A DNA stretch of 64,000 bases from Paracidovorax avenae ATCC 19860 (GTDB taxonomy: Bacteria > Pseudomonadota > Gammaproteobacteria > Burkholderiales > Burkholderiaceae_C). The stretch is taken from positions 2,356,001 through 2,420,000 of the forward strand of contig NC_015138.1 of the NCBI RefSeq assembly GCF_000176855.2. The letters run 5' to 3'. The number at the start of each line of letters is the position of its first letter. The stretch's first letter is position 1. The notes below the pieces were generated by a model. The model ran no database searches. It was not told where the DNA came from and saw only the letters and a program-made list of their open reading frames with translations. Made by a program: the position numbers and the translations under genes. Below are positions 26,898-36,861 of this stretch, piece by piece.

Positions 26898-27817
26898 TGC
26901 TGGCCGGCATCCTCGCGGGGCTCGCCGCAGGCGCGCTCTGGGGGCTGGTCTTCATCGCGCCACGCCTTGCGTCGGGCTTCGCGTCCGTGGACCTCACGGC
27001 CGGCCGGTTCGTCGCCTACGGCGCGGTGGCGGCGGGCATGGTGCTCTGGGGCATGGTGCGCCGGCGGGCCGGCCAGCCGCGGCGCCTGCCCACCCTGCGG
27101 CAGGCCGGCGCCGCGCTGTGGCTGAGCGTTCTCGGATTCACGGGCTACTACCTGCTGCTGGTGCTGGCGATCCGCGATGCCGGCGCGCCACTGCCGGCCC
27201 TCATCATCGGCACGATCCCCGTCTGGGTCATGGTGCTCGGCAAGCCGCACGGCCTGCGCTGGGGCGCGCTGGCCCCGGGGCTGCTGCTCACCATCGCGGG
27301 CATCGTGCTAATGGCCTGGACCCCGCATGGCACCGGCACCACGCAGGGCGCTGCCGCCTCGCCCACCTTCTGGCGCGGCATCGGCATCGCCCTGGTGGCG
27401 CTGGTGTTCTGGACCGCCTTCGCGATCCTCAATGCGCGCTGGCTGCAGCGGCATCCGGAGGTCGGCGCGACGGACTGGGCGAACTGGCTGGGCCTGGCCA
27501 CCGGCCTGGGCGGCGTGCTGCTCTGGCTCGTGGCGGGCAGCCCGCTTTCCGCCATCGCGGCGCAGCCCGGCATCGGCACCTTCGCGGTCGTGTGCGCGGC
27601 CATCGGCTTCGGATCGAGCTGGCTGGCCACCATCCTCTGGAACGTGGCGAGCCAGCGGCTGCCCGCCAGCCTGTGCGGCCAGCTGATCGTGAGCGAGACG
27701 CTGTTCGCCCTCGTGTACTCCTTCGCGCTCGAAGGCCACTGGCCCGCGCCCCTGCAATGGGCCGCCTGCGCGCTTTTCACGCTGGGCATCCTGGCATCCA
27801 TCAACGCCCATCGGTGA
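26897..27817 (+). CDS. DMT/EamA-family transporter
   Basis: A 306-residue membrane protein with about ten hydrophobic segments in two EamA repeats (LAGILAGLAAGALWGLVFIA near the start; GIALVALVFWTAFAILNARW in the middle). These inner-membrane proteins export metabolites or amino-acid-like compounds. The ATG overlaps the TGA of the SDR gene (TGATG), so the two are translationally coupled. The substrate is unknown. Confidence 0.88.
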   Translation: MLAGILAGLAAGALWGLVFIAPRLASGFASVDLTAGRFVAYGAVAAGMVLWGMVRRRAGQPRRLPTLRQAGAALWLSVLGFTGYYLLLVLAIRDAGAPLPALIIGTIPVWVMVLGKPHGLRWGALAPGLLLTIAGIVLMAWTPHGTGTTQGAAASPTFWRGIGIALVALVFWTAFAILNARWLQRHPEVGATDWANWLGLATGLGGVLLWLVAGSPLSAIAAQPGIGTFAVVCAAIGFGSSWLATILWNVASQRLPASLCGQLIVSETLFALVYSFALEGHWPAPLQWAACALFTLGILASINAHR

Positions 27818-27880
27818 GCGGGTGCAGAGCGTAACCAGTTGCTTGGCGGTGCAAGCGGGAATTGCAGATTCCATTTTTGT

Positions 27881-27909
27881 GCTATTAAAAATATAGCTAA
27901 AAAAGCTAT
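27881..27909. repeat. AT-rich GCTAT repeat patch
   Basis: GCTAT-N7-ATAGC is interleaved with TAGCT-AAAAA-AGCTA, an AT-rich patch between the DMT gene and the catalase gene in otherwise GC-rich DNA. Similar patches lie near 9329-9359 and 46781-46831. They may be degenerate copies of a Comamonadaceae intergenic repeat or act as weak terminators. Confidence 0.4.
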
Positions 27910-28064
27910 GAAATAAAGAGTTATCCGCCGATGGAGTCAAAGGTTGCAAATTCCACCCATCGGAAAATTTGATGGGCGCCATAGTCCCGGCCCTCTTGCT
28001 GCCGAGCTATCCGCCCCCCGATGATTCGCTCCGTTTTCTACCAACCACGGAGTGGAGTCGTCCC

Positions 28065-29588
28065 ATGAAATTCCAGAGACTTGTGACCGCAGCCGTCGTG
28101 CTGCATGCGGCCTTGGCGCCGGCCGCGTTCGCGCAATCGGTGCTCACGCGCGACAACGGAGCGCCGGTCGGCGACAACCAGAACTCGCAGACGGCGGGCC
28201 CGAACGGCCCCAGCCTGCTGCAGGACGTGCAGCTCATCCAGAAGCTGCAGCGCTTCGACCGCGAGCGCATCCCCGAGCGCGTGGTGCACGCGCGGGGCAC
28301 GGGCGTGAAGGGTGAATTCACCGCATCCGAAGACATCTCCGCGCTGACGAAGGCCAGGCTCTTCCGCCCCGGCGAGCGCACCCCCGTGTTCGTGCGCTTC
28401 TCGTCCGTGGTGCATGGCAACCATTCGCCCGAGACGCTGCGCGACCCGCGCGGCTTCGCCACCAAGTTCTATACGTCCGAAGGCAACTGGGACCTGGTGG
28501 GCAACAACTTCCCCACCTTCTTCATCCGCGACGCGATCAAGTTCCCCGACATGGTCCATGCGTTCAAGCCCGATCCGCGCAGCAACCTGGACGACGATTC
28601 CCGCCGCTTCGACTTCTTCTCGCACGTGCCCGAGGCCACGCGCACGCTCACGCTGCTCTACTCGAACGAGGGCACGCCCGCGGGCTACCGCTTCATGGAC
28701 GGCAACAGCGTGCATGCCTACAAGTTCGTGAACGCCCAGGGCCAGGTGCACTACGTCAAGTTCCACTGGAAAAGCCTGCAGGGCCTGAAGAACCTCGATC
28801 CGAAACAGGTCGAGCAGGTCCAGGGCAAGGACTACAGCCACATGACGAACGATCTGGTGAATGCCATCCGCCAGGGCGACTTTCCCAAGTGGGACCTGTA
28901 CATCCAGGTGCTCAAGCCCGAAGACCTGGGCAAGTTCGATTTCGATCCGCTGGACGCCACCAAGATCTGGCCCGGCATTCCCGAGCGCAAGATCGGCCAG
29001 ATGGTCCTGAACAAGAACGTGGACAACTTCTTCCAGGAGACCGAGCAGGTGGCGATGGCGCCGGCCAACATCGTGCCCGGCATCGAACCGTCTGAAGACC
29101 GCCTGCTGCAGGGCCGCGTGTTCTCTTATGCGGATACGCAGCTCTACCGCGTCGGCACCAACGGCCTGTCCCTGCCCGTGAACCGGCCCCGCGTCGCGGT
29201 CAACAACGGCAACCAGGACGGCACCCTGAACACCGGCCATACCACCAGCGGCGTGAACTACGAGCCCAGCCGCCTGGAGCCGCGCCCGCAGGACCCCACC
29301 GCGCGCTACAGCCAGCTGCCGCTCACGGGCACGACCCAGCAGGCGAAGATCGCGAAGGAGCAGAACTTCAAGCAGGCCGGTGACCTGTACCGCAGCTACG
29401 GCAAGAAGGAGCAGCAGGACCTGATCCAGAGCTTCGGCGAATCCCTCGCGGGCGCTGATGCGGAGAGCAAGCACATCATCCTGTCGTTCCTCTACAAGGC
29501 CGATCCCGAATACGGCACGGGCGTGGCCCGCGTGGCCAGGGGCGACCTGGCCCGCGTGAAGCAGCTCGCCGCCGCGCTGCAGGACTGA
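28065..29588 (+). CDS. katB: Catalase with signal peptide (KatB-like)
   Basis: A 507-residue mono-functional haem catalase. A signal peptide (RLVTAAVVLHAALAPAAFAQ) precedes the domain, so it is probably periplasmic. Active-site His lies in RVVHARGTGVKG, Asn in WDLVGNNFPTFF, and the proximal haem Tyr in RVFSYADTQLYRVG. The usual catalase length and order are kept. It is followed after 71 nt by an ankyrin-repeat gene, the arrangement of katB-ankB in Pseudomonas aeruginosa, where the ankyrin protein is needed for full catalase activity. Confidence 0.95.
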   Translation: MKFQRLVTAAVVLHAALAPAAFAQSVLTRDNGAPVGDNQNSQTAGPNGPSLLQDVQLIQKLQRFDRERIPERVVHARGTGVKGEFTASEDISALTKARLFRPGERTPVFVRFSSVVHGNHSPETLRDPRGFATKFYTSEGNWDLVGNNFPTFFIRDAIKFPDMVHAFKPDPRSNLDDDSRRFDFFSHVPEATRTLTLLYSNEGTPAGYRFMDGNSVHAYKFVNAQGQVHYVKFHWKSLQGLKNLDPKQVEQVQGKDYSHMTNDLVNAIRQGDFPKWDLYIQVLKPEDLGKFDFDPLDATKIWPGIPERKIGQMVLNKNVDNFFQETEQVAMAPANIVPGIEPSEDRLLQGRVFSYADTQLYRVGTNGLSLPVNRPRVAVNNGNQDGTLNTGHTTSGVNYEPSRLEPRPQDPTARYSQLPLTGTTQQAKIAKEQNFKQAGDLYRSYGKKEQQDLIQSFGESLAGADAESKHIILSFLYKADPEYGTGVARVARGDLARVKQLAAALQD

Positions 29589-29659
29589 TACCGCGGCGTT
29601 GCACGAAGCCGGCCGCGCCCCACGCTGGTGGCGGCCGGCACCTTGCGAAGGAGGATTCC

Positions 29660-30265
29660 ATGCGCAGCCTTTGCCTTCCGGCCTGGTGCCTGGCCGCGGG
29701 CCTTGCGGCCTGTGCCCCGGCCCTGGCGGCCCCGGCCGCCCCCGAAGCTCCGCCGCCCCGGGCAGCGGCCCCTGCCGCTGGCGATGCAAGCCAGGATCCC
29801 GCCCGGCTGCAGGCGCAGTTGCGGCAGTATCTTTTCGACGCCGCACGCCAGGGGCGCACGGACATGGTGGGCGAGTTCGTGGCTGCGGGCTACGACCTGA
29901 ACGTGCGCGACGAGAAGGGGTACACGCCGCTCATCCTCGCCGCCTACCACGGCCACCGCGAGGTGGTCGAGCAATTGCTGAAGGCCGGTGCCGATCCCTG
30001 CGTGCAGGACAAGCGCGGCAACACCGCCCTGATGGGCGCCATCTTCAAGGGCGAACTCGCGATCGCCCGCCGCCTCGTGGAGACGGCCTGCGCGCCGGAC
30101 CAGCGCAACAACGCGGGCCAGACAGCTGCGATGTACGCGGCGCTCTTCCAGCGCACCGAACTGCTGCGGGACCTCGCCGCGAAGGGTGCGGACCTCGGCG
30201 CGCGGGATGCCCGGGGGAATGGCGTCGCCGAGTTGCAGCGCGGCGAGTTCGCCGCCACGCGCTGA
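29660..30265 (+). CDS. ankB: Ankyrin-repeat protein, AnkB-like, exported
   Basis: A 201-residue protein with an N-terminal signal peptide (LCLPAWCLAAGLAACAPALA) and about four ankyrin repeats (for example YTPLILAAYHGHREVVEQLL and GNTALMGAIFKGELAIARRL). AAGGAGG precedes the ATG. Being exported like its upstream neighbour, it is well placed to assist the periplasmic catalase, as AnkB does in Pseudomonas aeruginosa. The operon partner role is inferred from context plus that precedent. Confidence 0.92.
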   Translation: MRSLCLPAWCLAAGLAACAPALAAPAAPEAPPPRAAAPAAGDASQDPARLQAQLRQYLFDAARQGRTDMVGEFVAAGYDLNVRDEKGYTPLILAAYHGHREVVEQLLKAGADPCVQDKRGNTALMGAIFKGELAIARRLVETACAPDQRNNAGQTAAMYAALFQRTELLRDLAAKGADLGARDARGNGVAELQRGEFAATR

Positions 30266-30270
30266 GCCTC

Positions 30271-31170
30271 TCAGGCGGCCCGGGCGGCGGGGCCCACGGT
30301 GCGCAGCCGGTCGGCATTCGCCGCGAGCCAGCTTTGCGCCAGTTCGGCGGCCCCGGGCGCGGCATGCTCCCGGTCGGGGTGGAAGTCCCGGCGCAGGTAG
30401 CGCAGCAGCGCCGGCAGGCTCCGCCAGGCGACGCCGTCGCGGCCCCAGAACATCCCCACCGCGCTCGCCCACGTACCCGGGCGCCACAGGCTGCCGTCGC
30501 TGCGCAGGTTGATGGCGGTCTGGCGCACCGAGTCCACCATGAACACCATGCCGACATAGAGGTACCAGCGCACCCGCCAGTCGTGGCGGCCGCCGAGGGC
30601 CTCGTAGAGCGCGAAAGCCACGGCACGGTGCTCGGTTTCCTCCGCCGCGTGCCAGCGCCAGATGGTCTGCATCTGCGGATCGGCACCTTCCAGCCAGCGC
30701 GGATAGCGCAGCGTACCATCCGCCAGCAGGGCGGTGAAATGTTCATAGGCGCAGGTGATGGCCAGCGCGTGCATCGGATTACTGGTGCGCTCGTGCAGGC
30801 GGGCGATGCGCGCCCGCGCACGGTGCTGCCACTGGTTGTCCAGCCCCTGGCGCTCCAGTTCGGCGTTGTAGAGACCGTGGATGTGGCGGTGCGTGGCCTC
30901 CTGGCCGACGAAGCCGCGCACCAATACCCGCAGGGCGTCGTGGTCGGGCCGGCCGGCTTCGAGCCGCTCGGCGGCGGCGCGCACCGAGTCGATGAAGAAC
31001 TGTTCGCCCACCGGGAAGCTCATCGACAGCGCATTGAAGAACTGGGAGCGGAAGGCGTCCCCGCCGTGCCAGCGGCGCGGAAAGCCCTGCGCCAGGTCCA
31101 CGGCGAGCTTGCGCACCGGCAGCACGGCGGTGGTCTGGAGTCCGGGGCGGGCAGATGCGGAGGTATGCAT
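30271..31170 (-). CDS. Metal-dependent hydrolase-like protein (PF10118)
   Basis: A 299-residue helical protein with the ferritin-like spacing of histidines and glutamates seen in PF10118 proteins (GEQFFIDSVR, FVGQEATHRHIH, AYEHFTALLAD, WHAAEETEHRAVAF). These form a probable di-metal site. The biochemical function of the family is not established; the name is historical. It is transcribed divergently from a TetR regulator, 138 nt apart, and its stop lies 5 nt from that of the convergent ankyrin gene. Confidence 0.85.
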   Translation of the reverse strand: MHTSASARPGLQTTAVLPVRKLAVDLAQGFPRRWHGGDAFRSQFFNALSMSFPVGEQFFIDSVRAAAERLEAGRPDHDALRVLVRGFVGQEATHRHIHGLYNAELERQGLDNQWQHRARARIARLHERTSNPMHALAITCAYEHFTALLADGTLRYPRWLEGADPQMQTIWRWHAAEETEHRAVAFALYEALGGRHDWRVRWYLYVGMVFMVDSVRQTAINLRSDGSLWRPGTWASAVGMFWGRDGVAWRSLPALLRYLRRDFHPDREHAAPGAAELAQSWLAANADRLRTVGPAARAA

Positions 31171-31248
31171 GGTCGATCCTTTCGGAAAAAAACGCGCGGC
31201 CCGTGATCGCGGCCGGGGCCACGGCCGCGGTTGCGGCATCGCGCATTT

Positions 31249-31263
31249 CTGAGCATTATTCAG
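31249..31263. promoter_or_regulatory. Candidate TetR operator
   Basis: CTGA-N7-TCAG (CTGAGCATTATTCAG) lies in the divergent region between the PF10118 gene and the TetR gene. The position suits autoregulation plus control of the neighbour. The dyad is short, so this is tentative. Confidence 0.35.
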
Positions 31264-31308
31264 TTTTCAACCGCGCGTGCTACTCGCCTAGCGCTCACAT
31301 TTCTCCCC

Positions 31309-31974
31309 ATGGCCACGAAACGAACGTCCCCCTCCACAAGCCCCGTGGGCATGCGGCGCCAGCCCACCCAGGAGCGCGCGCGGCAGACCATCGAGGCCAT
31401 TTTCGGAGCCACTGCTCAGATTGTGGAAAACGATGGCGACACCGCCCTGACCACCAATCGCATTGCCCAGGTGGCAGGGGTGTCCATCGGCACGCTCTAC
31501 CAGTACTTCCCGTCCCGGGAGGCCGTGCTGCTGGCGATGGTGGAGCGCGAGCGCGAACGGGTGCAGCGCGAGCTGCAGCAGATGCTGGACGACGCGCTGG
31601 CCCGGCAGCGGCCCGTGCGCGAGGTGCTGCAGGACATGGTGCGACTGCTGGTGTCGGCCTTCGGCACGGGCGGGCAGTCGCGCGTGCGGCGCGCCATGGT
31701 GCGCCTGGGCTGGCGCGTGGACCAGCACGACCGCTTCACCGCCGCGCTGCGCGAGGGCGCGGAGCGCAACGCCATGGCGCTGGCGCGGCTGGTGGAGGCG
31801 GGTGATGCATCGGTGCGGCCGCCCACGCCGGCCATGATGTTCGTGGCCACCCGCGCGGTGATGGGCGCGATCCGCAGCGCATCGCTGGAGAATTCGCCGC
31901 TGCTCGGCCAGCCGGCCTTCGAGGACGAACTGGTGCGCATGCTCTGGGGGCTGCTGCGCGCGGATGGCGTGTGA
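31309..31974 (+). CDS. TetR-family transcriptional regulator
   Basis: A 221-residue regulator with an N-terminal TetR HTH (RARQTIEAIFGATAQIVEND, then TTNRIAQVAGVSIGTLYQYF) and a helical ligand domain. It probably represses itself and the divergent PF10118 hydrolase-like gene. The ATG at 31309 precedes a basic N-terminal tail (MATKRTSPSTSPVGMRRQPT) common in such regulators. The ligand is not known; a hydrophobic small molecule is typical of the family. Confidence 0.9.
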   Translation: MATKRTSPSTSPVGMRRQPTQERARQTIEAIFGATAQIVENDGDTALTTNRIAQVAGVSIGTLYQYFPSREAVLLAMVERERERVQRELQQMLDDALARQRPVREVLQDMVRLLVSAFGTGGQSRVRRAMVRLGWRVDQHDRFTAALREGAERNAMALARLVEAGDASVRPPTPAMMFVATRAVMGAIRSASLENSPLLGQPAFEDELVRMLWGLLRADGV

Positions 31975-32027
31975 CCGGGCCCGCGGGCGGGCACTCCGAG
32001 CGGGGAGCGCCGGCGCGCTTGTCAGCC

Positions 32028-32762
32028 TCAGGCCGAGGTGGGCACGGCCGCCTGCTGCGGGTAGTGGATCGGCTGCCCCGGGTCGCGGTGCCAGTCATAT
32101 TCGGCCGCCAGTGCCGCAGCTTCGGCCACGGCGCGGCCTGCCAGCCGGGACACGAGATGCCATGCCATGTCGGTGCCGGCGGAAACCCCTGCCGAAGTGA
32201 CGCGCTTGCCCGCATCCACCCAGCGAGAGGTGTTGTCCCAGAGCACGTTCGGGCCGAACCCCGCCACCCAGCCGAAGGCCTGGTGGTTGGTGGCCGCTGG
32301 CATCCCGTCGAGCAGCCCGGCCTTCGCCAGCAGGGCCGCGCCGGTGCAGACCGACGCGATCACCGGCACACGCCCGTCCGCGGATCGCAGCCAGTCGAGC
32401 AGCGCGGCCAGGCCTGCCGCGTCCGGTCCTTCCAGCAGGCTGTTCACTCCCCGTCCGCCCGGCACCATCAGGAGGTCCAGCGGCTCCTGCAGCGCCTGAT
32501 CGCGGAACAGGTCCGGGACCACGCGGGGGCCGTTGAAGCTGCGCACGGGGGCCGGCGCGGCGTCTCCCGCTGCGGGACTGCATTCATTCGAGATCAGGGC
32601 GATCTGGAACGGGCAGGGACCCGGGGGCTGGGTGTAGGACGTCCCGATGAACCGGGCGATGGAGAAGGCTTCGACGAAGCCCCAGACATCGAGGGGTTCG
32701 AAGTCCGGGAAGACGAGGATGCCGATGCGTTGCGTGCGGGGGAATGAGGGGGTATGGGCCAT
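32028..32762 (-). CDS. DJ-1/PfpI-family protein
   Basis: A 244-residue class I glutamine-amidotransferase-like protein with the nucleophile elbow SVCTGAALLAKAGLLDG, the acid in the LVFPDFEPLD region, and MVPGGRG. The layout resembles isonitrile hydratase and related DJ-1 superfamily enzymes. There is no DNA-binding domain, so it is not a GlxA-type regulator. It precedes the multicopper oxidase on the same strand but is separated from it, being downstream in transcription, by about 90 nt. Substrate unknown. Confidence 0.85.
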   Translation of the reverse strand: MAHTPSFPRTQRIGILVFPDFEPLDVWGFVEAFSIARFIGTSYTQPPGPCPFQIALISNECSPAAGDAAPAPVRSFNGPRVVPDLFRDQALQEPLDLLMVPGGRGVNSLLEGPDAAGLAALLDWLRSADGRVPVIASVCTGAALLAKAGLLDGMPAATNHQAFGWVAGFGPNVLWDNTSRWVDAGKRVTSAGVSAGTDMAWHLVSRLAGRAVAEAAALAAEYDWHRDPGQPIHYPQQAAVPTSA

Positions 32763-32850
32763 GGTGCGTGTCCTCGTTGTGCGGGGTGGCGGGCGGCGCC
32801 AGGGGAAGCGCCCAGGCCCCTGGGGCCGGCGGGCGCGTCCCGGAGCTGCT

Positions 32851-34941
32851 TCAGTGATGGTGGCCGGAGACTGTGCCTCCCGCGCCGTCGGGCAGGGCCA
32901 CGCGCACGAGCTGCATCATTCCCTGGTCTTCATGGTCCAGGATGTGGCAGTGGAGCACGTAGTCGCCGATGTAGCGCTGGTAGCGCGTGCGCACGATCAA
33001 CGTGTACTTGCCGTCCAGGTTCTGGTCGTTCTTGCTGTTCTTGACCCAGAGCGTGTCTTTCCACACCCCCTTGAGTCCTGGGTACTGCGGGTCGGCCGTC
33101 TGGTCGGACGGGTCGATGTCCGTGGCTCCGGGCAGCGAGACGTCCCTGCCGTCCGGATCCAGGATACGCACCACCTGGAACGGGTTCACGTGGATGTGGA
33201 ACGGGTGGCTCGCCAGGTCCGACTGCAGGGTCCATTCGTCAACGCCTCCCAGGGTCAGGACGCGGTCGACGCGGCCGGGTTCGAAGGGCCTGCCGTTCAC
33301 CTGGAACTGGATCGGCTTCTGGCCCAGGTCGATGTTGAAGGCGAGCACCTGCGTGCCGGTGACCTCTCCCTCCTCGATGGTGGGGTGCGGCACGAACCGG
33401 GTCAGCTTCAGCCCATCGCGCAGGTCTGCCGCCACCTGCGGTCCGACATCCGCGGGCATGTTGGCGGCGGCGGCCGCTGCCAGTTCCTCGGCCAGGTAGC
33501 TGGAGATATCGGCGGGGGCTGGGCCTCCGGGCGCCACGCCCCTCACGGTGGCGAGCAGCTGGCGCGACGGCGCGCGCTGGCCCACGTTGGCGGAAGCGGG
33601 CGCGGCGGCATTGATCACGCAATAGTCGCCCGGCTCGGGAAACACCATGAGCGTGTCCCACCGGTAGCCCGGCTGGTAGATCGTCTGGTTCGACCGCATC
33701 GCCGCGGCGGTGGTCAGGCCGTCCGCCGCGACCAGGTGCTGGGGCAGGGGCGCACCCGTGCAGTTGCGGGCGATGTATGCGTCCTGCTGCGCGGGATCCA
33801 GGCCCTCGGCGGCGGGCGCGCCGCTGCGCATCTTGCGGAACTGCAGGTTGATGGTGTCGCGCACGCCGCCGTGGATCGCCCGCCACCGCTCGATCTGCCC
33901 GGCGCGGACGTTCCTGAACGTGGGCAACACCTCTCCGTTGATGCTCGTGTACCGACCGGACTTCGCCCAGGTGCCCGGGCCGAACTGGCCCACGTCGCCG
34001 GGGCCGGCGGGCGCATAGTGCTCGATGCCTCCCGTATCGCCCGGGTCGCACCGGTAGCTGCCGTCCGGGTTGAGCTTGATGTGGTTGTCCTTGTCGCGGC
34101 AGGCGTACTGGATCTGCTGGAAGACCAGTACGCGTTCCTGGAACGCCTGCCGCGGCGTCGGGCGCAGCAGCGTGTCCAGATCCCCGTTTTTCTCCGGCGT
34201 GGGAGGGCGGTTGCCGCGGATCACGAGCGCGCCGGCCATGCCGCTGGCCACCTGCAGCGCCGTCGATCCATGGCGGTGGGTGTGGTACCAGTAGGTGCCC
34301 GCGGGGTGGTCGGACGGTATGTTGTATTCGTACTCGAAGCTCACGCCGGGATTGACCGAGATGAGCACGTTGTCGCCATTGCCGGCCGGGTTCACCCACA
34401 ACCCGTGGGTGTGCAGGTTGGTGCCGTTGAAGCAATGCGGGGTATTGGCGCCCTGGGGCGCCTGGATGCAGCCGGGGTCGGGCGGAAGCCGGTTGTTGAG
34501 CCGCATGCGGATGGTGTCCCCGGGCCGCACTTCCAGCATGGGCGACACGAAGGGGGCGCCAGGGCGGACATGCGCGCCCTGGTAGCTGCGCAGCCTCACC
34601 TTGTCATTGCGCCGGGTTGCCGGGTTCCAGAGGGTGCCGTCGGTGTAGACGACATTCAGGTCCAGCGACACCTCGTGCGATGGCGACAGGGTGGCGTCAT
34701 TCAGGACGTTGGAGAACTGCTCGAGCCGCAGGGCCCGGGTGCGCCCTCCGGCCTGCCCTGCAGCCCGCTCCTGCACCAGGACGGGCTGCGGGACCCCGCG
34801 CCGGAGCTCGAGCAGCGGCGGGTTGCGGACTTCCCGGTCGGCGTCCGCCTGGGCGTGGGCCGGCCTGGGGGCTGTGCCGGCCGTGATGGCGGCGATGGCG
34901 AGCGGCAATGCCGCCCAGGTGCTGCGAAGCACGGGTTCCAT
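32851..34941 (-). CDS. Multicopper oxidase, exported
   Basis: A 696-residue periplasmic copper enzyme with a signal peptide (AALPLAIAAITAGTAPRPAHA). The four copper-binding segments are visible: TNLHTHGLWV, YWYHTHRHGS, HPFHIHVNPFQ and HCHILDHEDQGMMQ, giving the type 1, 2 and 3 sites, with Met after the last His cluster as the probable axial ligand. It should couple oxidation of a metal or phenolic substrate to reduction of oxygen to water. It is longer than CueO/CotA (about 520 residues) because of inserted loops. No copper regulator is adjacent. Confidence 0.92.
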   Translation of the reverse strand: MEPVLRSTWAALPLAIAAITAGTAPRPAHAQADADREVRNPPLLELRRGVPQPVLVQERAAGQAGGRTRALRLEQFSNVLNDATLSPSHEVSLDLNVVYTDGTLWNPATRRNDKVRLRSYQGAHVRPGAPFVSPMLEVRPGDTIRMRLNNRLPPDPGCIQAPQGANTPHCFNGTNLHTHGLWVNPAGNGDNVLISVNPGVSFEYEYNIPSDHPAGTYWYHTHRHGSTALQVASGMAGALVIRGNRPPTPEKNGDLDTLLRPTPRQAFQERVLVFQQIQYACRDKDNHIKLNPDGSYRCDPGDTGGIEHYAPAGPGDVGQFGPGTWAKSGRYTSINGEVLPTFRNVRAGQIERWRAIHGGVRDTINLQFRKMRSGAPAAEGLDPAQQDAYIARNCTGAPLPQHLVAADGLTTAAAMRSNQTIYQPGYRWDTLMVFPEPGDYCVINAAAPASANVGQRAPSRQLLATVRGVAPGGPAPADISSYLAEELAAAAAANMPADVGPQVAADLRDGLKLTRFVPHPTIEEGEVTGTQVLAFNIDLGQKPIQFQVNGRPFEPGRVDRVLTLGGVDEWTLQSDLASHPFHIHVNPFQVVRILDPDGRDVSLPGATDIDPSDQTADPQYPGLKGVWKDTLWVKNSKNDQNLDGKYTLIVRTRYQRYIGDYVLHCHILDHEDQGMMQLVRVALPDGAGGTVSGHHH

Positions 34942-35046
34942 GGTTTCCTCCCTCGGTAATGTCGATGCTGCGCGCGGGCCTTCTGGGAGTCCCTGTCGCG
35001 CCGCATCCAGTATGGATGGGCCGAGCCCCTGCGGTCAACCGTCCGG

Positions 35047-35619
35047 TCAGCGCTGCCGCGGCACCCGCCCCATCAGGTAGAACTCCGGATTCGGCTGCAT
35101 GCCCGCGAAGCTGGCCATGCGGTTGGAGAGCCCGAAGAACGCCGTGATGGCGGCGATGTCCCAGATGTCCTCGTCGTCGAAGCCATGCGCGTGCAGCGCG
35201 GTGAAATCCTCATCGCCGATCGCCTGCGACTCCTGGCAGACCTTCATCGCGAAGTCGAGCATCGCGCGCTGGCGCGGGGTGATGTCGGCCTTGCGGTGGT
35301 TCACGGCCACCTGGTCGGCCACGAAGGGCTTCTTCTCGTAGATGCGCAGCAGCGCGCCGTGCGCCACCACGCAGTACAGGCACTGGTTGGCGGCGCTGGT
35401 CGCGGTGACGATCATCTCGCGGTCGCCCTTGGTGAGCGAGCCTTCCTCCTTGAGCATCAGCGCGTCGTGGTAGGCGAAGAAGGCGCGCCACTCGGCGGGC
35501 CGGCGCGCGAACGCCAGGAACACGTTCGGGATGAAGCCGGCCTTGTCCTGCACGTCGAGGATGCGGGCCTGGATGTCCTCGGGCAGCGTGTTCAGTTCGG
35601 GAAGGGGGTAGCGGCTCAC
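35047..35619 (-). CDS. AhpD-like peroxidase-related protein (carboxymuconolactone-decarboxylase fold)
   Basis: A 190-residue protein of the AhpD/CMD fold with the redox-active CLYCVVAHG motif in the QCLYC region, matching the peroxidase-related subfamily. It starts at GTG, nine bases after AAGGAG (35630-35635). The IS110-family element begins almost immediately beyond that ribosome site, so the native promoter has probably been displaced. A role in removing organic peroxides is inferred from the family. Confidence 0.88.
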   Translation of the reverse strand: MSRYPLPELNTLPEDIQARILDVQDKAGFIPNVFLAFARRPAEWRAFFAYHDALMLKEEGSLTKGDREMIVTATSAANQCLYCVVAHGALLRIYEKKPFVADQVAVNHRKADITPRQRAMLDFAMKVCQESQAIGDEDFTALHAHGFDDEDIWDIAAITAFFGLSNRMASFAGMQPNPEFYLMGRVPRQR

Positions 35620-35639
35620 GGTGGTCGTCTCCTTATATG

Positions 35640-36802
<1,163 letters not shown>

Positions 36803-36861
36803 GCTAGTCATTCAAGATGGTTGCTGTCGTCGTTCGAATCGGGTAGTGAGCGAAAACGGTA

